Assembly: GCA_903924465.1 (NCBI GenBank)
Contig: CAIYBN010000057.1
Span: 59,556 to 123,555 of the forward strand
Source of the DNA: an uncultured Myxococcales bacterium
GTDB taxonomy: Bacteria > Myxococcota_A > UBA9042
DNA length: 64,000 nt
Direction: 5' to 3'
Under the pieces are notes generated by a model, which was not told the origin of the DNA, did not search any database, and saw nothing but the letters and a program-made list of their open reading frames with translations. Below, one piece after another: positions 8,297-16,670 of this stretch. The number at the start of each line of letters is the position of its first letter. Position 1 is the first letter of the stretch. Position numbers and translations under genes: made by a program.

Positions 8297-10072
8297 TCAT
8301 GGCGCCATCTCCGCGGCCACTCGCAACCACGGTGGCACAAAGATTCCCGCTGTTTCCAGGCTCAGAACGGCCACCGCCGCGAAGGTCGGCGGTCCGTACG
8401 CCGCGCGCCACGCCAGCAGGAACAGCTTGTGGCGCTCATCGCCCGCTTCGTGCAACGTCCGGATGTGCAGGTCCATCGCTGTGTCGTCGAGTGTCGCCAG
8501 CGCCGCGGTCGCGCCCAGCCACGAGGCAGGAACAACGGCTTTGGCATCGGCCAGAACTTCGGCTTCTTTTTGCCAAGTTGCGGCGACAATCGCGCGACCA
8601 CCGGCGCAGGCAAAGACCATGCGCGCACGCAGCTCCAGAATCCGCCGGCCCAAGCGGTGCGCCTCGTCCTGCACCTCGCCGGCCCACGCTTCCGCACGCG
8701 CGCGATCGCCCAGCCACAGCGCCGCGTTCGCCTGTGCGAGCCGCAGCGTCAGATAGTCCACCCGCGCCTCGCGTCGTGTGGCCAGCTGTGCCATCTCGTC
8801 CAAACCCGCCGTGGTATCGACGCCAGAGAGCGCCGCGCGCTCGACACACAGCGCGCCAATTCCGACCGCTTCCTGCCACGACTCCGCCAGCCCCAATTCC
8901 GTCACCGTCGCGTCAAAGTCGCCGAGGTCCAGCCGCCGCCAGGCAACCTGGGCGCGCAACAGCAGCCGTTCCCGCGCACTGGCCGGCCTCACGCCTTTTC
9001 GCCGCCGCATCTGCTTCTGCGCCAGACGATCGCTCGACGCAAGCAAGGACACGGTAGCGACCGCAAGGTCCACCTCATCGGTCATCGGCCGATCGGCGCG
9101 CGCCACAAAGGCGCGGTGAGCCTCCCGAAGCTGCGCAAGTGCGACGTCCATTTGCCCCGCCGCGGCGTGGAGCTGGGCCAAATTCAGCGCGACAAATGCC
9201 TCACCGGCTTGATCCTCGCTCGTTGAGATCGCGGTGGCGACGCGTTGGAGCGACCGCACCGCGTCGCCGACCGGCCCCATCATCGCCTGGGTCATGGCCA
9301 AGCTCATGGCCGCCCGCCGCGCGGAGCGCACATCGCCCAGCAGGTCCGCCATGGCCGTCGCGCCGCGAAACGCTTCCATCGCGCGGACATAGTCGCCCAT
9401 CTGCCGCAGGACATTGCCCAGGTTCTGCAAGGCCAACAGCCGCATCGGCTGAATGCCAGCGGTCGCCGGCAGATCGACAACTTCCTGGAACAAGCGCAGC
9501 GCCTCATCCAGCTTGCCGCCCGAACGGTCCAAATCGCCAAGACAAATCAGGGTATTGGCGATGCCGGGTTCATGCGGTCCATCGCGAAATCGCTGCAACG
9601 CCTCCGTCAGCAATTCGCGCGACTCCGCCACGATCGACGTCACGTGTCCCGCCACTTTGGGCAGCAGCCGTGCAACGTTTCCCGCCGCCATGGCGATCCC
9701 CAGGTTGTCCTCGCGCAGCCGCTGCCGTTCCAATACGCCGCGATGCGCGGCCACGGCCGACATCAGGTCTCCCTGCAGCTCCGCCAGAACGGCCAATTCC
9801 GACGTTGCCGCCAACACACGCGGTTCCAGACCACGGCGATTGGCCTCAGCGCGCGCCCACAGGAGCCATTCCGTGGCCTCGGCATAGCGCCCCGCACGCA
9901 GCGCCGCCCGACCGCGCAAAAGCGCCGCCGCACAAGCCCCGTCGATGTCGCCAGCCGCCAGAAACAGCTCGCGCGCGCGATCGGCCAGACGGGACGCAAT
10001 GGCCGTTTTGCCTTCGCCAAAACGCAGCACAGCTTCGCGAAACAGTCCGATCGCGATAGGCCGTTCCGACAT
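8297..10072 (-). CDS. TPR-repeat protein
   Basis: 591 residues, almost entirely helical and Ala/Leu/Arg-rich, with repeated 34-residue patterns such as GDYVRAMEAFRGATAMADLLGD and GKLDEALRLFQEVVDL that are tetratricopeptide repeats. No signal peptide, so probably cytoplasmic. Similar all-TPR proteins are often C-terminal halves of signalling proteins or scaffolds, but no kinase or DNA-binding domain is fused here. The start codon overlaps the stop of the SDR gene (TGATG), so the two are translationally coupled. Function unknown. Confidence 0.75.
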   Translation of the reverse strand: MSERPIAIGLFREAVLRFGEGKTAIASRLADRARELFLAAGDIDGACAAALLRGRAALRAGRYAEATEWLLWARAEANRRGLEPRVLAATSELAVLAELQGDLMSAVAAHRGVLERQRLREDNLGIAMAAGNVARLLPKVAGHVTSIVAESRELLTEALQRFRDGPHEPGIANTLICLGDLDRSGGKLDEALRLFQEVVDLPATAGIQPMRLLALQNLGNVLRQMGDYVRAMEAFRGATAMADLLGDVRSARRAAMSLAMTQAMMGPVGDAVRSLQRVATAISTSEDQAGEAFVALNLAQLHAAAGQMDVALAQLREAHRAFVARADRPMTDEVDLAVATVSLLASSDRLAQKQMRRRKGVRPASARERLLLRAQVAWRRLDLGDFDATVTELGLAESWQEAVGIGALCVERAALSGVDTTAGLDEMAQLATRREARVDYLTLRLAQANAALWLGDRARAEAWAGEVQDEAHRLGRRILELRARMVFACAGGRAIVAATWQKEAEVLADAKAVVPASWLGATAALATLDDTAMDLHIRTLHEAGDERHKLFLLAWRAAYGPPTFAAVAVLSLETAGIFVPPWLRVAAEMAP

Positions 10073-10887
10073 CAGACCATCACGCTGCCGGCGGAAATGT
10101 CGATGCCCTGTCCGGTCAACACGTCGCCGGTCGGCCCGACCAGGAATTCCACATACGCGGCAATTTCCTCGGGCTTGATCATCCGCCGCACGGGTTGCGC
10201 ATCCATTTGCTGCTGCAGCACTTTTTCCAGCGATACGCCGCGCTTGTCGGCAATCGACTGCATGGACGCGCGCGCCATGTCGGTGTCTACCCAGCCCGGA
10301 TTCAGCGCGTTGACGCGAATGCCACGGTGCGCCCACTCCAACGCCATCGTGCGCACAACACCCTGGATCGCGTGCTTGGACGCGACGTACGCGATCGAGC
10401 CTGGCGCGCCGAATCGGCCGAGCACGCTGCCGATGAAGACCACGCGCCCACCCGGCGGCATGTGCGCACACGCGAGTTGGGCGAGGAAGACCGTGCCTGT
10501 CAGGTTCACGTCGATGATCTCGCGAAATCTGGCGCGATTCTCCGCGCTCAAGTCAGACAGCGGCGTGGCGGCATTCGTGCCGGCGTTGCAGATCAGGATG
10601 TCGATGGGTCCAAATCGGCTTTCCGCGGCGACGATGGCTGCGTCGATGGACCGGTCTTTCGCCAGATCGAGAGGAAGCGCCTGCGCCCGGTCGGGACCCA
10701 AATCGCGCGCAAGGCTGAGCAGCGCGTCATGCGAACGCGCGGCCAGGGAAAAACGGTGCGTCCCCTCGGCCAGGCGTCGGGCGATCGCTTCGCCAATGCC
10801 ACGCGAAGCGCCGGAAATGAAGACATGCTTCGGCCGCGCACCGAGATGCATTTCGAGTTCTGACTGCGGCAAACGGACTGTGACCAT
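10072..10887 (-). CDS. Short-chain dehydrogenase/reductase (SDR)
   Basis: 271 residues. The Rossmann nucleotide motif GASRGIG lies at 26-32, the NAG motif at 101-103, and the catalytic set is Ser154, Tyr167, Lys171 in the classical YxxxK arrangement. It should be a soluble NAD(P)H-dependent reductase of the FabG/3-oxoacyl reductase type, but substrate cannot be told from sequence. The ATG at 10887 is preferred because CCGGAGGTT lies 8 nt upstream. The gene is coupled to the downstream TPR gene. Confidence 0.9.
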   Translation of the reverse strand: MVTVRLPQSELEMHLGARPKHVFISGASRGIGEAIARRLAEGTHRFSLAARSHDALLSLARDLGPDRAQALPLDLAKDRSIDAAIVAAESRFGPIDILICNAGTNAATPLSDLSAENRARFREIIDVNLTGTVFLAQLACAHMPPGGRVVFIGSVLGRFGAPGSIAYVASKHAIQGVVRTMALEWAHRGIRVNALNPGWVDTDMARASMQSIADKRGVSLEKVLQQQMDAQPVRRMIKPEEIAAYVEFLVGPTGDVLTGQGIDISAGSVMV

Positions 10888-11038
10888 GCGCGAACCTCCG
10901 GAAGGTAGGCTGGCGGGCGCAACGGACCGTGTCAAGCGACCCGCTATACACCCCTGCATGGACTCGGAGTCAAATATCTTGTGTCGCCGCGAGTCGGCCG
11001 GCAGGGACGCGAGCTTGGCGACCCGGCCAGCAACCTAG

Positions 11039-11087
11039 ACATGCCTACCGCAAAACAGCATTTGATCTCCAGTCTTGGCAGGCATGT
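11039..11087. repeat. Inverted repeat directly after nfrA
   Basis: ACATGCCT (11039-11046) and AGGCATGT (11080-11087) form an 8-bp stem around a 33-nt loop, beginning at the base after the nfrA-like stop codon. It lacks a T-tract, so it is a weak terminator candidate. On the minus strand it opens TAAACATGCCTGCC, similar to the left ends of the 139-bp repeat elements (TAGACATGCCGACC, TAAACGTGCTGACC). Confidence 0.4.
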
Positions 11088-12668
11088 TTAGAACGACAGC
11101 GTCGCACGCAGCGCCGGCCCGCGTCCGCGATCCGCGTCGGCGAAGCGATACTGCGCGTTCACTTCCAGCCAGCCCGTCGGGGCGTGGTAGCGATCCTCGC
11201 CGAACCACGCACGCAGGCTCAAGCCGGGGCCAATCGCATCGACCAACTGGTCGCGCGCCGCGCTGTCGTAGTCCACGGCCAGGAGAAAATGCGGGTAGAT
11301 CGTGAGGCGATTGTATTTCGGCATCGGCAGCGCAAGGCCGTAGCGCACTTCCGTGCCAACCAGCAGCCGACGCGCGTTCAGGTAGTACGCCGCCTCGCCG
11401 TAGACTTGCCAGCTCTGCCATTCCCGTTTGTCGACGCGCAGATCCGTGCCATCGCCGGTCGAATAGCCGACGCGGAAGAGCCAATCGTTCTCGGCGAATC
11501 GCCCGACGGCAAACAGCCGCTCAGCGGTCAGGGCGATATTCTGGGTGGCGAGCGGCTTGAAGCGAATGCCGAGGGTTTCCTGGGTCGTTTGCAGGCCGAT
11601 CGGGCCATTCATGCCGTTGCGAAAGTTCAGATAGCTGCGGACAAAGAACTGCACCGTCCGGCCGTCGCGGTAACCGATCACCGGTGGTTGCCAAAACGCT
11701 TCGATGCCGCCCTGCCACACGTCGAGCGCGCCGGCGTGGTACGGCGTGCCGATCAGCATGCCCCAACGGCGTTCCATGGTTTCGATCTCGCGCCGGTAGC
11801 CAAACATCCGCTGTTCCGTGAAGCTGTGCTCGAACTCGGCGAGATCGAGACAAAAACGGAAATAGCGGCTGGCCTTGGCGTTGTCGTTCAGACGTTTGGC
11901 GGCGTAGGCAGCGTCGGCAAAATGGAACGCCTTGCCGGAGCCAAAGGCAAAGCCACGTTCAAACGCAGCCAGTCCGGCCGCATCGTCGTGTTGCCGCAAG
12001 TAGGCGTATCCCAAGTTGAGTTGCTTGTCGCCACGTGCATCGGCCACCGCTTCCAGGGCTTCTGCCAACAGACGCTCGCCCGCTTGCCGGAATTCATCGT
12101 CCGGCGCGTTGGCCAAAATCCATCTGGCAGTCGCAACAGCGGAGATGCGATCGTGCGCCGCGTTCTGTGCCCGCCCCAAGCGCAACCGAACGGTCGGATC
12201 TGCGTCCTCGCTCAACTGGAGAAGTGCCGCAAGTGCGCCGTCGGGATCCTTGGCCGCGGTCGCACTGTCTGCCGCGGCGAATGCCAAATTGCGCCGCTGT
12301 TCCGGCAGCCAGGCGTTGCCTTGCAGCGCCTTGCCAAAGGCCGCCTGGGCCTGCTTGAAATCGCGCAGCATGAACAGGAGATAGCCGGTCTGGGACCACA
12401 GCTGCGCGTCGTCGGGAAATCGCTCTGCGAGTTCACCAGCCAGTTGCCGCGCTTCGTCCAGCTTGCCGTCACGCACCAGCACGTCCAAGAACGACCGACC
12501 CAGAAAGGCATTTTGGCGGTCCTGCTGATAAGCCTGCCGCGCCTGAGCTTGGGCCGAAGTCACGTCGGGCTTGGCGTCCTCGCCGCGGCCAGTTCGCGGA
12601 ATCGCCAGCACGGCGATGGCCAGCGCTACCGTCGCTAGCCGTCGCCAGAATGCGTGACGCATCTCCAT
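11088..12668 (-). CDS. nfrA: NfrA-like outer-membrane exopolysaccharide export protein
   Basis: 526 residues. A signal peptide (AVLAIPRTGRGEDA) precedes TPR-like helical repeats at about 35-270, then a C-terminal region of about 230 residues rich in alternating aromatic/polar strands that matches the phage N4 adsorption protein A C-terminal domain in character. In E. coli NfrA is the outer-membrane partner of the synthase NfrB and was first known as a phage N4 receptor component. The NfrB-like gene lies 10 bp upstream, which supports the pairing. Start placed at 12668; an ATG six bases downstream is also possible. Confidence 0.8.
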   Translation of the reverse strand: MEMRHAFWRRLATVALAIAVLAIPRTGRGEDAKPDVTSAQAQARQAYQQDRQNAFLGRSFLDVLVRDGKLDEARQLAGELAERFPDDAQLWSQTGYLLFMLRDFKQAQAAFGKALQGNAWLPEQRRNLAFAAADSATAAKDPDGALAALLQLSEDADPTVRLRLGRAQNAAHDRISAVATARWILANAPDDEFRQAGERLLAEALEAVADARGDKQLNLGYAYLRQHDDAAGLAAFERGFAFGSGKAFHFADAAYAAKRLNDNAKASRYFRFCLDLAEFEHSFTEQRMFGYRREIETMERRWGMLIGTPYHAGALDVWQGGIEAFWQPPVIGYRDGRTVQFFVRSYLNFRNGMNGPIGLQTTQETLGIRFKPLATQNIALTAERLFAVGRFAENDWLFRVGYSTGDGTDLRVDKREWQSWQVYGEAAYYLNARRLLVGTEVRYGLALPMPKYNRLTIYPHFLLAVDYDSAARDQLVDAIGPGLSLRAWFGEDRYHAPTGWLEVNAQYRFADADRGRGPALRATLSF

Positions 12669-12678
12669 GCGGTCGGCC

Positions 12679-14583
12679 TCAATTGCGTGAATGATGCCCG
12701 TCGTCCGGTGCTGCCGCTTCGACCCAGCGCGCAACTTCGTGGTCGCACGCTACGACATACGCGACGTGCATACCGGTGACCGCGCGAATTCGCTGCGTCA
12801 CACTGCTGGCCGGCCGGGTCGCGACCGCGACTTGCAGCGTGTCCCCGCCCGCCCGCGCATACGGCACCACTTGATGACGCCGCATCAATTCGCTTGGAAT
12901 CGCCCCCGCCACCGACGGCAGCGGCATCGAATCGCGCCGCACCCGCGGCAATTCCGCCTGTTCCGCGATGGTATCCGCCAGAACCTCCGGGCACAGCCGA
13001 CCGCCGCGCAGCAGAGCCTGCCCGAGCCGCAAACCACTCTCGCGTTGCAGCGCCATGGCCGACTCCAATTGCTCCGGGGAAATCACGCCGCGATCGACCA
13101 GCATGTCGCCGAGCCGTCGACGATGACGCACCAGTTCAGCATTGGACGGAAAGGTGTGGGCCGTCTTGTCCCACGCGATCGGCTTGTGGTTGATCAAGTG
13201 CTGGATGTACTGGGTCCACGCCCGGCAAACGGCGGCGAAATTGATAAAATTGTTGAAAATGGTGCGCGGCAGGCTGGTCAGTCCTTGCGCGAGCCCGTGG
13301 GATCGCGTCACGAAATACACGCGCTCGCCAATCCGGTTCGCCAGCAGCAGGATGTTGACCAGCAAGACGGGACGGAGCCACGCACTGAAGATGACCAGCC
13401 GGGTCGCGGCCCGGCTCGCGAGGTGCTGGTCGTTGAGCAGCGTGACTGCCAGGGTATTGGCCAGGACAAAGTAGGCGAGAATCGAGAAAGGCGCCGTGAC
13501 GATGCCCTTGCGATCGCGGAACAACATGTACTTCGTCATCAGCGAGCCGCGCCATTGCAACTGCGCCCAGCCCAGGAAGGAAATGCCCAGAATCCAGCGC
13601 GCCCGCTGGCGATAGGCGGCGCGAAAGGTCGAGGGGAAATACTCGCACGTCGCCAGCAAGCCCGCCGCTGTGGCCGAACGGCGCCACGCCATGCCCGCCC
13701 GTTGCGCTGGCTCCGGCTGAACGGGAAACCGCGCGAAGGTCTGCCGTTTGAACCCGAGAGCGGCCAAGCGAAAACTGAAGTCGTAGTCTTCCGTCAACGT
13801 GCAAGTGTTGAACGCGCGGCCATCATGCGCGGCCATCAGCGCGCCAATCGCATGCCGGGCGTAGCACAGCGCCACGCCCGCTCCCGGAACGATGCCGGTC
13901 AGCCATTCGCGCACCACGATGTCCTTCTGGTGCGATTCGCTGAAGTCATCCAGATACGTGCCGCCAACCCACGCCGGCCACTTCAGTTCCAGAGACATCA
14001 CGGGAAGTTGGATGAGATCGTGGTGGTCAATCTGGTCGTTGAAGTACTTCAGCTCCAGCGGATGGATGACGTCCTCACAGTCGTGCATGAGCACGCCAGC
14101 AAAACGCATCGCGTGCTCGCCCTCGTAGGCGACGATCGCGCGCAGAATCCAGTTCAGGCAATCCGCTTTGCTCGTCGGTCCATCGGCTTCGACCGTCGCG
14201 CGGCGAATCCGCAGCGGGTCGCGCGCCACCATCCGGTCCGCCTCCGCCGTTGTCGCGGCATCGTTCTGGTACGTACCCAGGAAGACGACATAGCGCTGAT
14301 AGTCCAGTGTTTCCAAGGTATTTTCGATCATGTGCGCAATGACGTCCGACTCTTGCCAAGCGGGCACCATGATCGCGAACCAACGCTCCTCGCGCGCCAT
14401 CAACGTCTCAACCGTGACCGGTGGAACCTGATCGCGGTGGACGACGGTACGCCAGAATTCGCGGCCCCAGAAGCAGAGATCGATGAACAGATCGTCCAGC
14501 CCGCTGAACAGGATGATGAAGGCTGTCACAACGATGAGCGTGTTCAATACGGCCAGGTAGATGGACCAGGACGCGTCAGACAT
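12679..14583 (-). CDS. nfrB: NfrB-like glycosyltransferase with MshEN c-di-GMP domain
   Basis: 634 residues. An N-terminal membrane helix is followed by a GT2 processive glycosyltransferase core: an acidic DCED motif, EDYDFSFRLA and QRARWILG (the TED and QxxRW motifs), then several membrane helices. The C-terminal ~150 residues are an MshEN/GspE_N-type domain with RLGQALLRGGRL and LADTIAEQ, the pattern used for c-di-GMP binding. In E. coli NfrB makes a c-di-GMP-dependent envelope polysaccharide. The protein acts in the inner membrane. Start at ATG 14583 rather than a GTG six bases upstream. The gene is upstream of the NfrA-like gene in the same direction. Confidence 0.85.
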   Translation of the reverse strand: MSDASWSIYLAVLNTLIVVTAFIILFSGLDDLFIDLCFWGREFWRTVVHRDQVPPVTVETLMAREERWFAIMVPAWQESDVIAHMIENTLETLDYQRYVVFLGTYQNDAATTAEADRMVARDPLRIRRATVEADGPTSKADCLNWILRAIVAYEGEHAMRFAGVLMHDCEDVIHPLELKYFNDQIDHHDLIQLPVMSLELKWPAWVGGTYLDDFSESHQKDIVVREWLTGIVPGAGVALCYARHAIGALMAAHDGRAFNTCTLTEDYDFSFRLAALGFKRQTFARFPVQPEPAQRAGMAWRRSATAAGLLATCEYFPSTFRAAYRQRARWILGISFLGWAQLQWRGSLMTKYMLFRDRKGIVTAPFSILAYFVLANTLAVTLLNDQHLASRAATRLVIFSAWLRPVLLVNILLLANRIGERVYFVTRSHGLAQGLTSLPRTIFNNFINFAAVCRAWTQYIQHLINHKPIAWDKTAHTFPSNAELVRHRRRLGDMLVDRGVISPEQLESAMALQRESGLRLGQALLRGGRLCPEVLADTIAEQAELPRVRRDSMPLPSVAGAIPSELMRRHQVVPYARAGGDTLQVAVATRPASSVTQRIRAVTGMHVAYVVACDHEVARWVEAAAPDDGHHSRN

Positions 14584-14734
14584 GCGCACCTGCCCTCAGG
14601 TCAACCGCGGGAGCAACTCGCGGCGAATTCCGTGACCAACGCGGGCAAAACGCGCCCTGCGGCGAGTCGAGGATGCGGGGCGTTGGCTGGGGCGAAGTCT
14701 TCATCGCGGACACGCACGGGGGCGTGCTGGACCA

Positions 14735-16531
14735 CTACAACGCAGTCGCTGCGACGAATTTGTAGCCGGCAGCTTTGACGCCGGTCACAATCGCCTGCAG
14801 TTGCGTCAGCGGATAGTACGGGTGGAAGAAGAAGCTGGCGACACCGTCGCGAATGACCAGGTTCTTCTGGGCGGTCGCGATGAGATCCGCCGGCAACCGC
14901 GCCGGATGGTTGTTGTACGGCAGCGGCTCGTAATTGCCGAGATTTTCCGGCTTCACCTTCCAGCCGTACACGTCCGTCACGGTGTATGGATAGAACAGGC
15001 CGATGGTGTGCTGCGTGTTCGGCGCGTTGATACCCAAATCGCCGCCGTAGAACAGGCCGCGGTGATAGGCCGTCGCCAGCAGGCCGCGGATGGCCTTCGA
15101 ATCGACCGAGGATCCGGCATAATGCGGGTATTCGAAGATGGTCGGCGTCGTGAATCCGGCCGCTTTGAGCGCCGCAAGCCCGCTGTTGATGCGACCCACC
15201 GCCCACGTCGACGTGTCGTTCGGCACTGGACCGTCGTAGATGACGTTGTTGGTCGTCGCATCCACGTGTGCGGTGTAGAACTCAAAATCGTCCGCCGTCA
15301 CGCCCGAGTACGGATTTTTCTGCGAGCCAAACTGGTGCGTGCAGCCATGCATGACGAGCGTGCCACCGTGGCTCGTGGCGTACTTGATGGCGGTAACCAT
15401 CTTCGGCACGTCCGTCCACTTGATCGTCTGCGCCACGCCATTGTTGTAGGCGCCCAGCGGATCGGTGTACAGCGGGATGATCGCCACACTGAACGGGACA
15501 GCTTGGCTGTACAGGTAGTCGACGATCGCCTTGAACGCGACCGGATCCTCGGCGGGGCTCACGTCTTCCAAACGCACGAGCGCGCGGTGCTGTGTGACCG
15601 TCGTCGGCGCCAGCGCATCGAACAGCAGATCGCAGAACGCCAGATAGCGGTCGTTGAAATCGATATAGGCGAACGGCACTTCACCGACATAGGTCAGATT
15701 CGACGAGCGCACGGCCCACGGCAATGTCGTGCCATCCGCGCGCGTCGCTGTGGCCAGCGTCGTCACTTTGGTCGCGTCGAACGGGCTGAACTGCATGATG
15801 CCAGCGCCGTTGGTCGGATCGCGCGTCAGCGCCGTGCCGCGATACGTGACGGTGCTGATGGATGAAACGTCGAAAGCCCACGGATTGTAGCCATATTTGG
15901 TCACGAACGTCGTGGAACGATTGGCGAGTTGCCAAATGTTGTCGTAGATCCAGATAACCGGAATGGTCGTCGCCAGGACGTCGTCCAGGAAGGCCACCGG
16001 AATCGGCTCGTTGTAGGTCGAACCGATGTACATAACAGCTTTGTACTTGGCCAAGTCGCCTTTCACGTAGTTCGCGACCGGCTTGCTCGCCGTCGTGCCG
16101 AAGTGATTCGCCAGCGTCACGCCCGCGATGCCGTACAGTTCGCCCAGCCAGCCATACGGACCCGTACTGTCGTAAAGCACGAGCGTTCCCGACGGCGCGG
16201 TGGCGAATTCAAGCGCCGTTTCTGCTTCTGCCGGACGCGTGTCCATGCCGCGTTCCTGCGGAACCAAGCGATGCTGACCATTGTTGGCAAGCGGCGCACG
16301 CTCCAGATCGGCCGGGAACGGGTTCACGCTGGTTTGGTCGTGGTTGCCCAGGACCGTCACCGCGACTGGGGCGCCCTGCGTGGCAGCGGCGGTGGCGCCA
16401 AGCGCGGTCGCCTCGGGCGGGGCGGTGACACCGTGGTTCTGGTCCGCGTTGGGCGCTTCGTACGTCGCGCAGCCAGCAGCCGCGACAATGAAGCTTGTCA
16501 TCCACAGCAAAGAACTCAAAGGTTTCATCAT
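14735..16531 (-). CDS. DUF2334 polysaccharide-deacetylase-like lipoprotein
   Basis: 598 residues with signal peptide and lipobox (VAAAGC). After a variable N-terminal region, the C-terminal ~300 residues carry DUF2334 features of the polysaccharide deacetylase superfamily: RLEDVSP, GGTLVMHGCTHQFG (metal-type His) and FFFHPYY. This suggests removal of N-acetyl groups from an envelope glycan, but the activity is inferred. Being upstream of nfrB and nfrA in the same orientation (151 bp gap) fits modification of the NfrAB product. Two adjacent ATG codons follow AAGGGGGG; 16528 is an equally likely start. Confidence 0.75.
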   Translation of the reverse strand: MMKPLSSLLWMTSFIVAAAGCATYEAPNADQNHGVTAPPEATALGATAAATQGAPVAVTVLGNHDQTSVNPFPADLERAPLANNGQHRLVPQERGMDTRPAEAETALEFATAPSGTLVLYDSTGPYGWLGELYGIAGVTLANHFGTTASKPVANYVKGDLAKYKAVMYIGSTYNEPIPVAFLDDVLATTIPVIWIYDNIWQLANRSTTFVTKYGYNPWAFDVSSISTVTYRGTALTRDPTNGAGIMQFSPFDATKVTTLATATRADGTTLPWAVRSSNLTYVGEVPFAYIDFNDRYLAFCDLLFDALAPTTVTQHRALVRLEDVSPAEDPVAFKAIVDYLYSQAVPFSVAIIPLYTDPLGAYNNGVAQTIKWTDVPKMVTAIKYATSHGGTLVMHGCTHQFGSQKNPYSGVTADDFEFYTAHVDATTNNVIYDGPVPNDTSTWAVGRINSGLAALKAAGFTTPTIFEYPHYAGSSVDSKAIRGLLATAYHRGLFYGGDLGINAPNTQHTIGLFYPYTVTDVYGWKVKPENLGNYEPLPYNNHPARLPADLIATAQKNLVIRDGVASFFFHPYYPLTQLQAIVTGVKAAGYKFVAATAL

Positions 16532-16586
16532 CCCCCCTTCTGTTTCTCGGGAGGTGCGGCAAATGCCACGGAGCCCGAGCTTGTCT

Positions 16587-16615
16587 AGAATAGGCGCAGT
16601 GCGCCGTAACAGCAA
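16587..16615 (-). promoter_or_regulatory. Candidate promoter with dyad in the spacer, upstream of the DUF2334 gene
   Basis: On the minus strand TTGCTG (16610-16615) and TATTCT (16587-16592) are 17 bp apart. The spacer holds the 13-bp palindrome GGCGCAGTGCGCC (16593-16605), a position where a repressor could block RNA polymerase. Flanking DNA at 16620-16660 is unusually AT-rich for this window. Confidence 0.35.
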
Positions 16616-16670
16616 CCGGCATTCTTTCGGCAATTTGTAAATTATTGTTAGCATTCGGTTGTCTTCGGAA

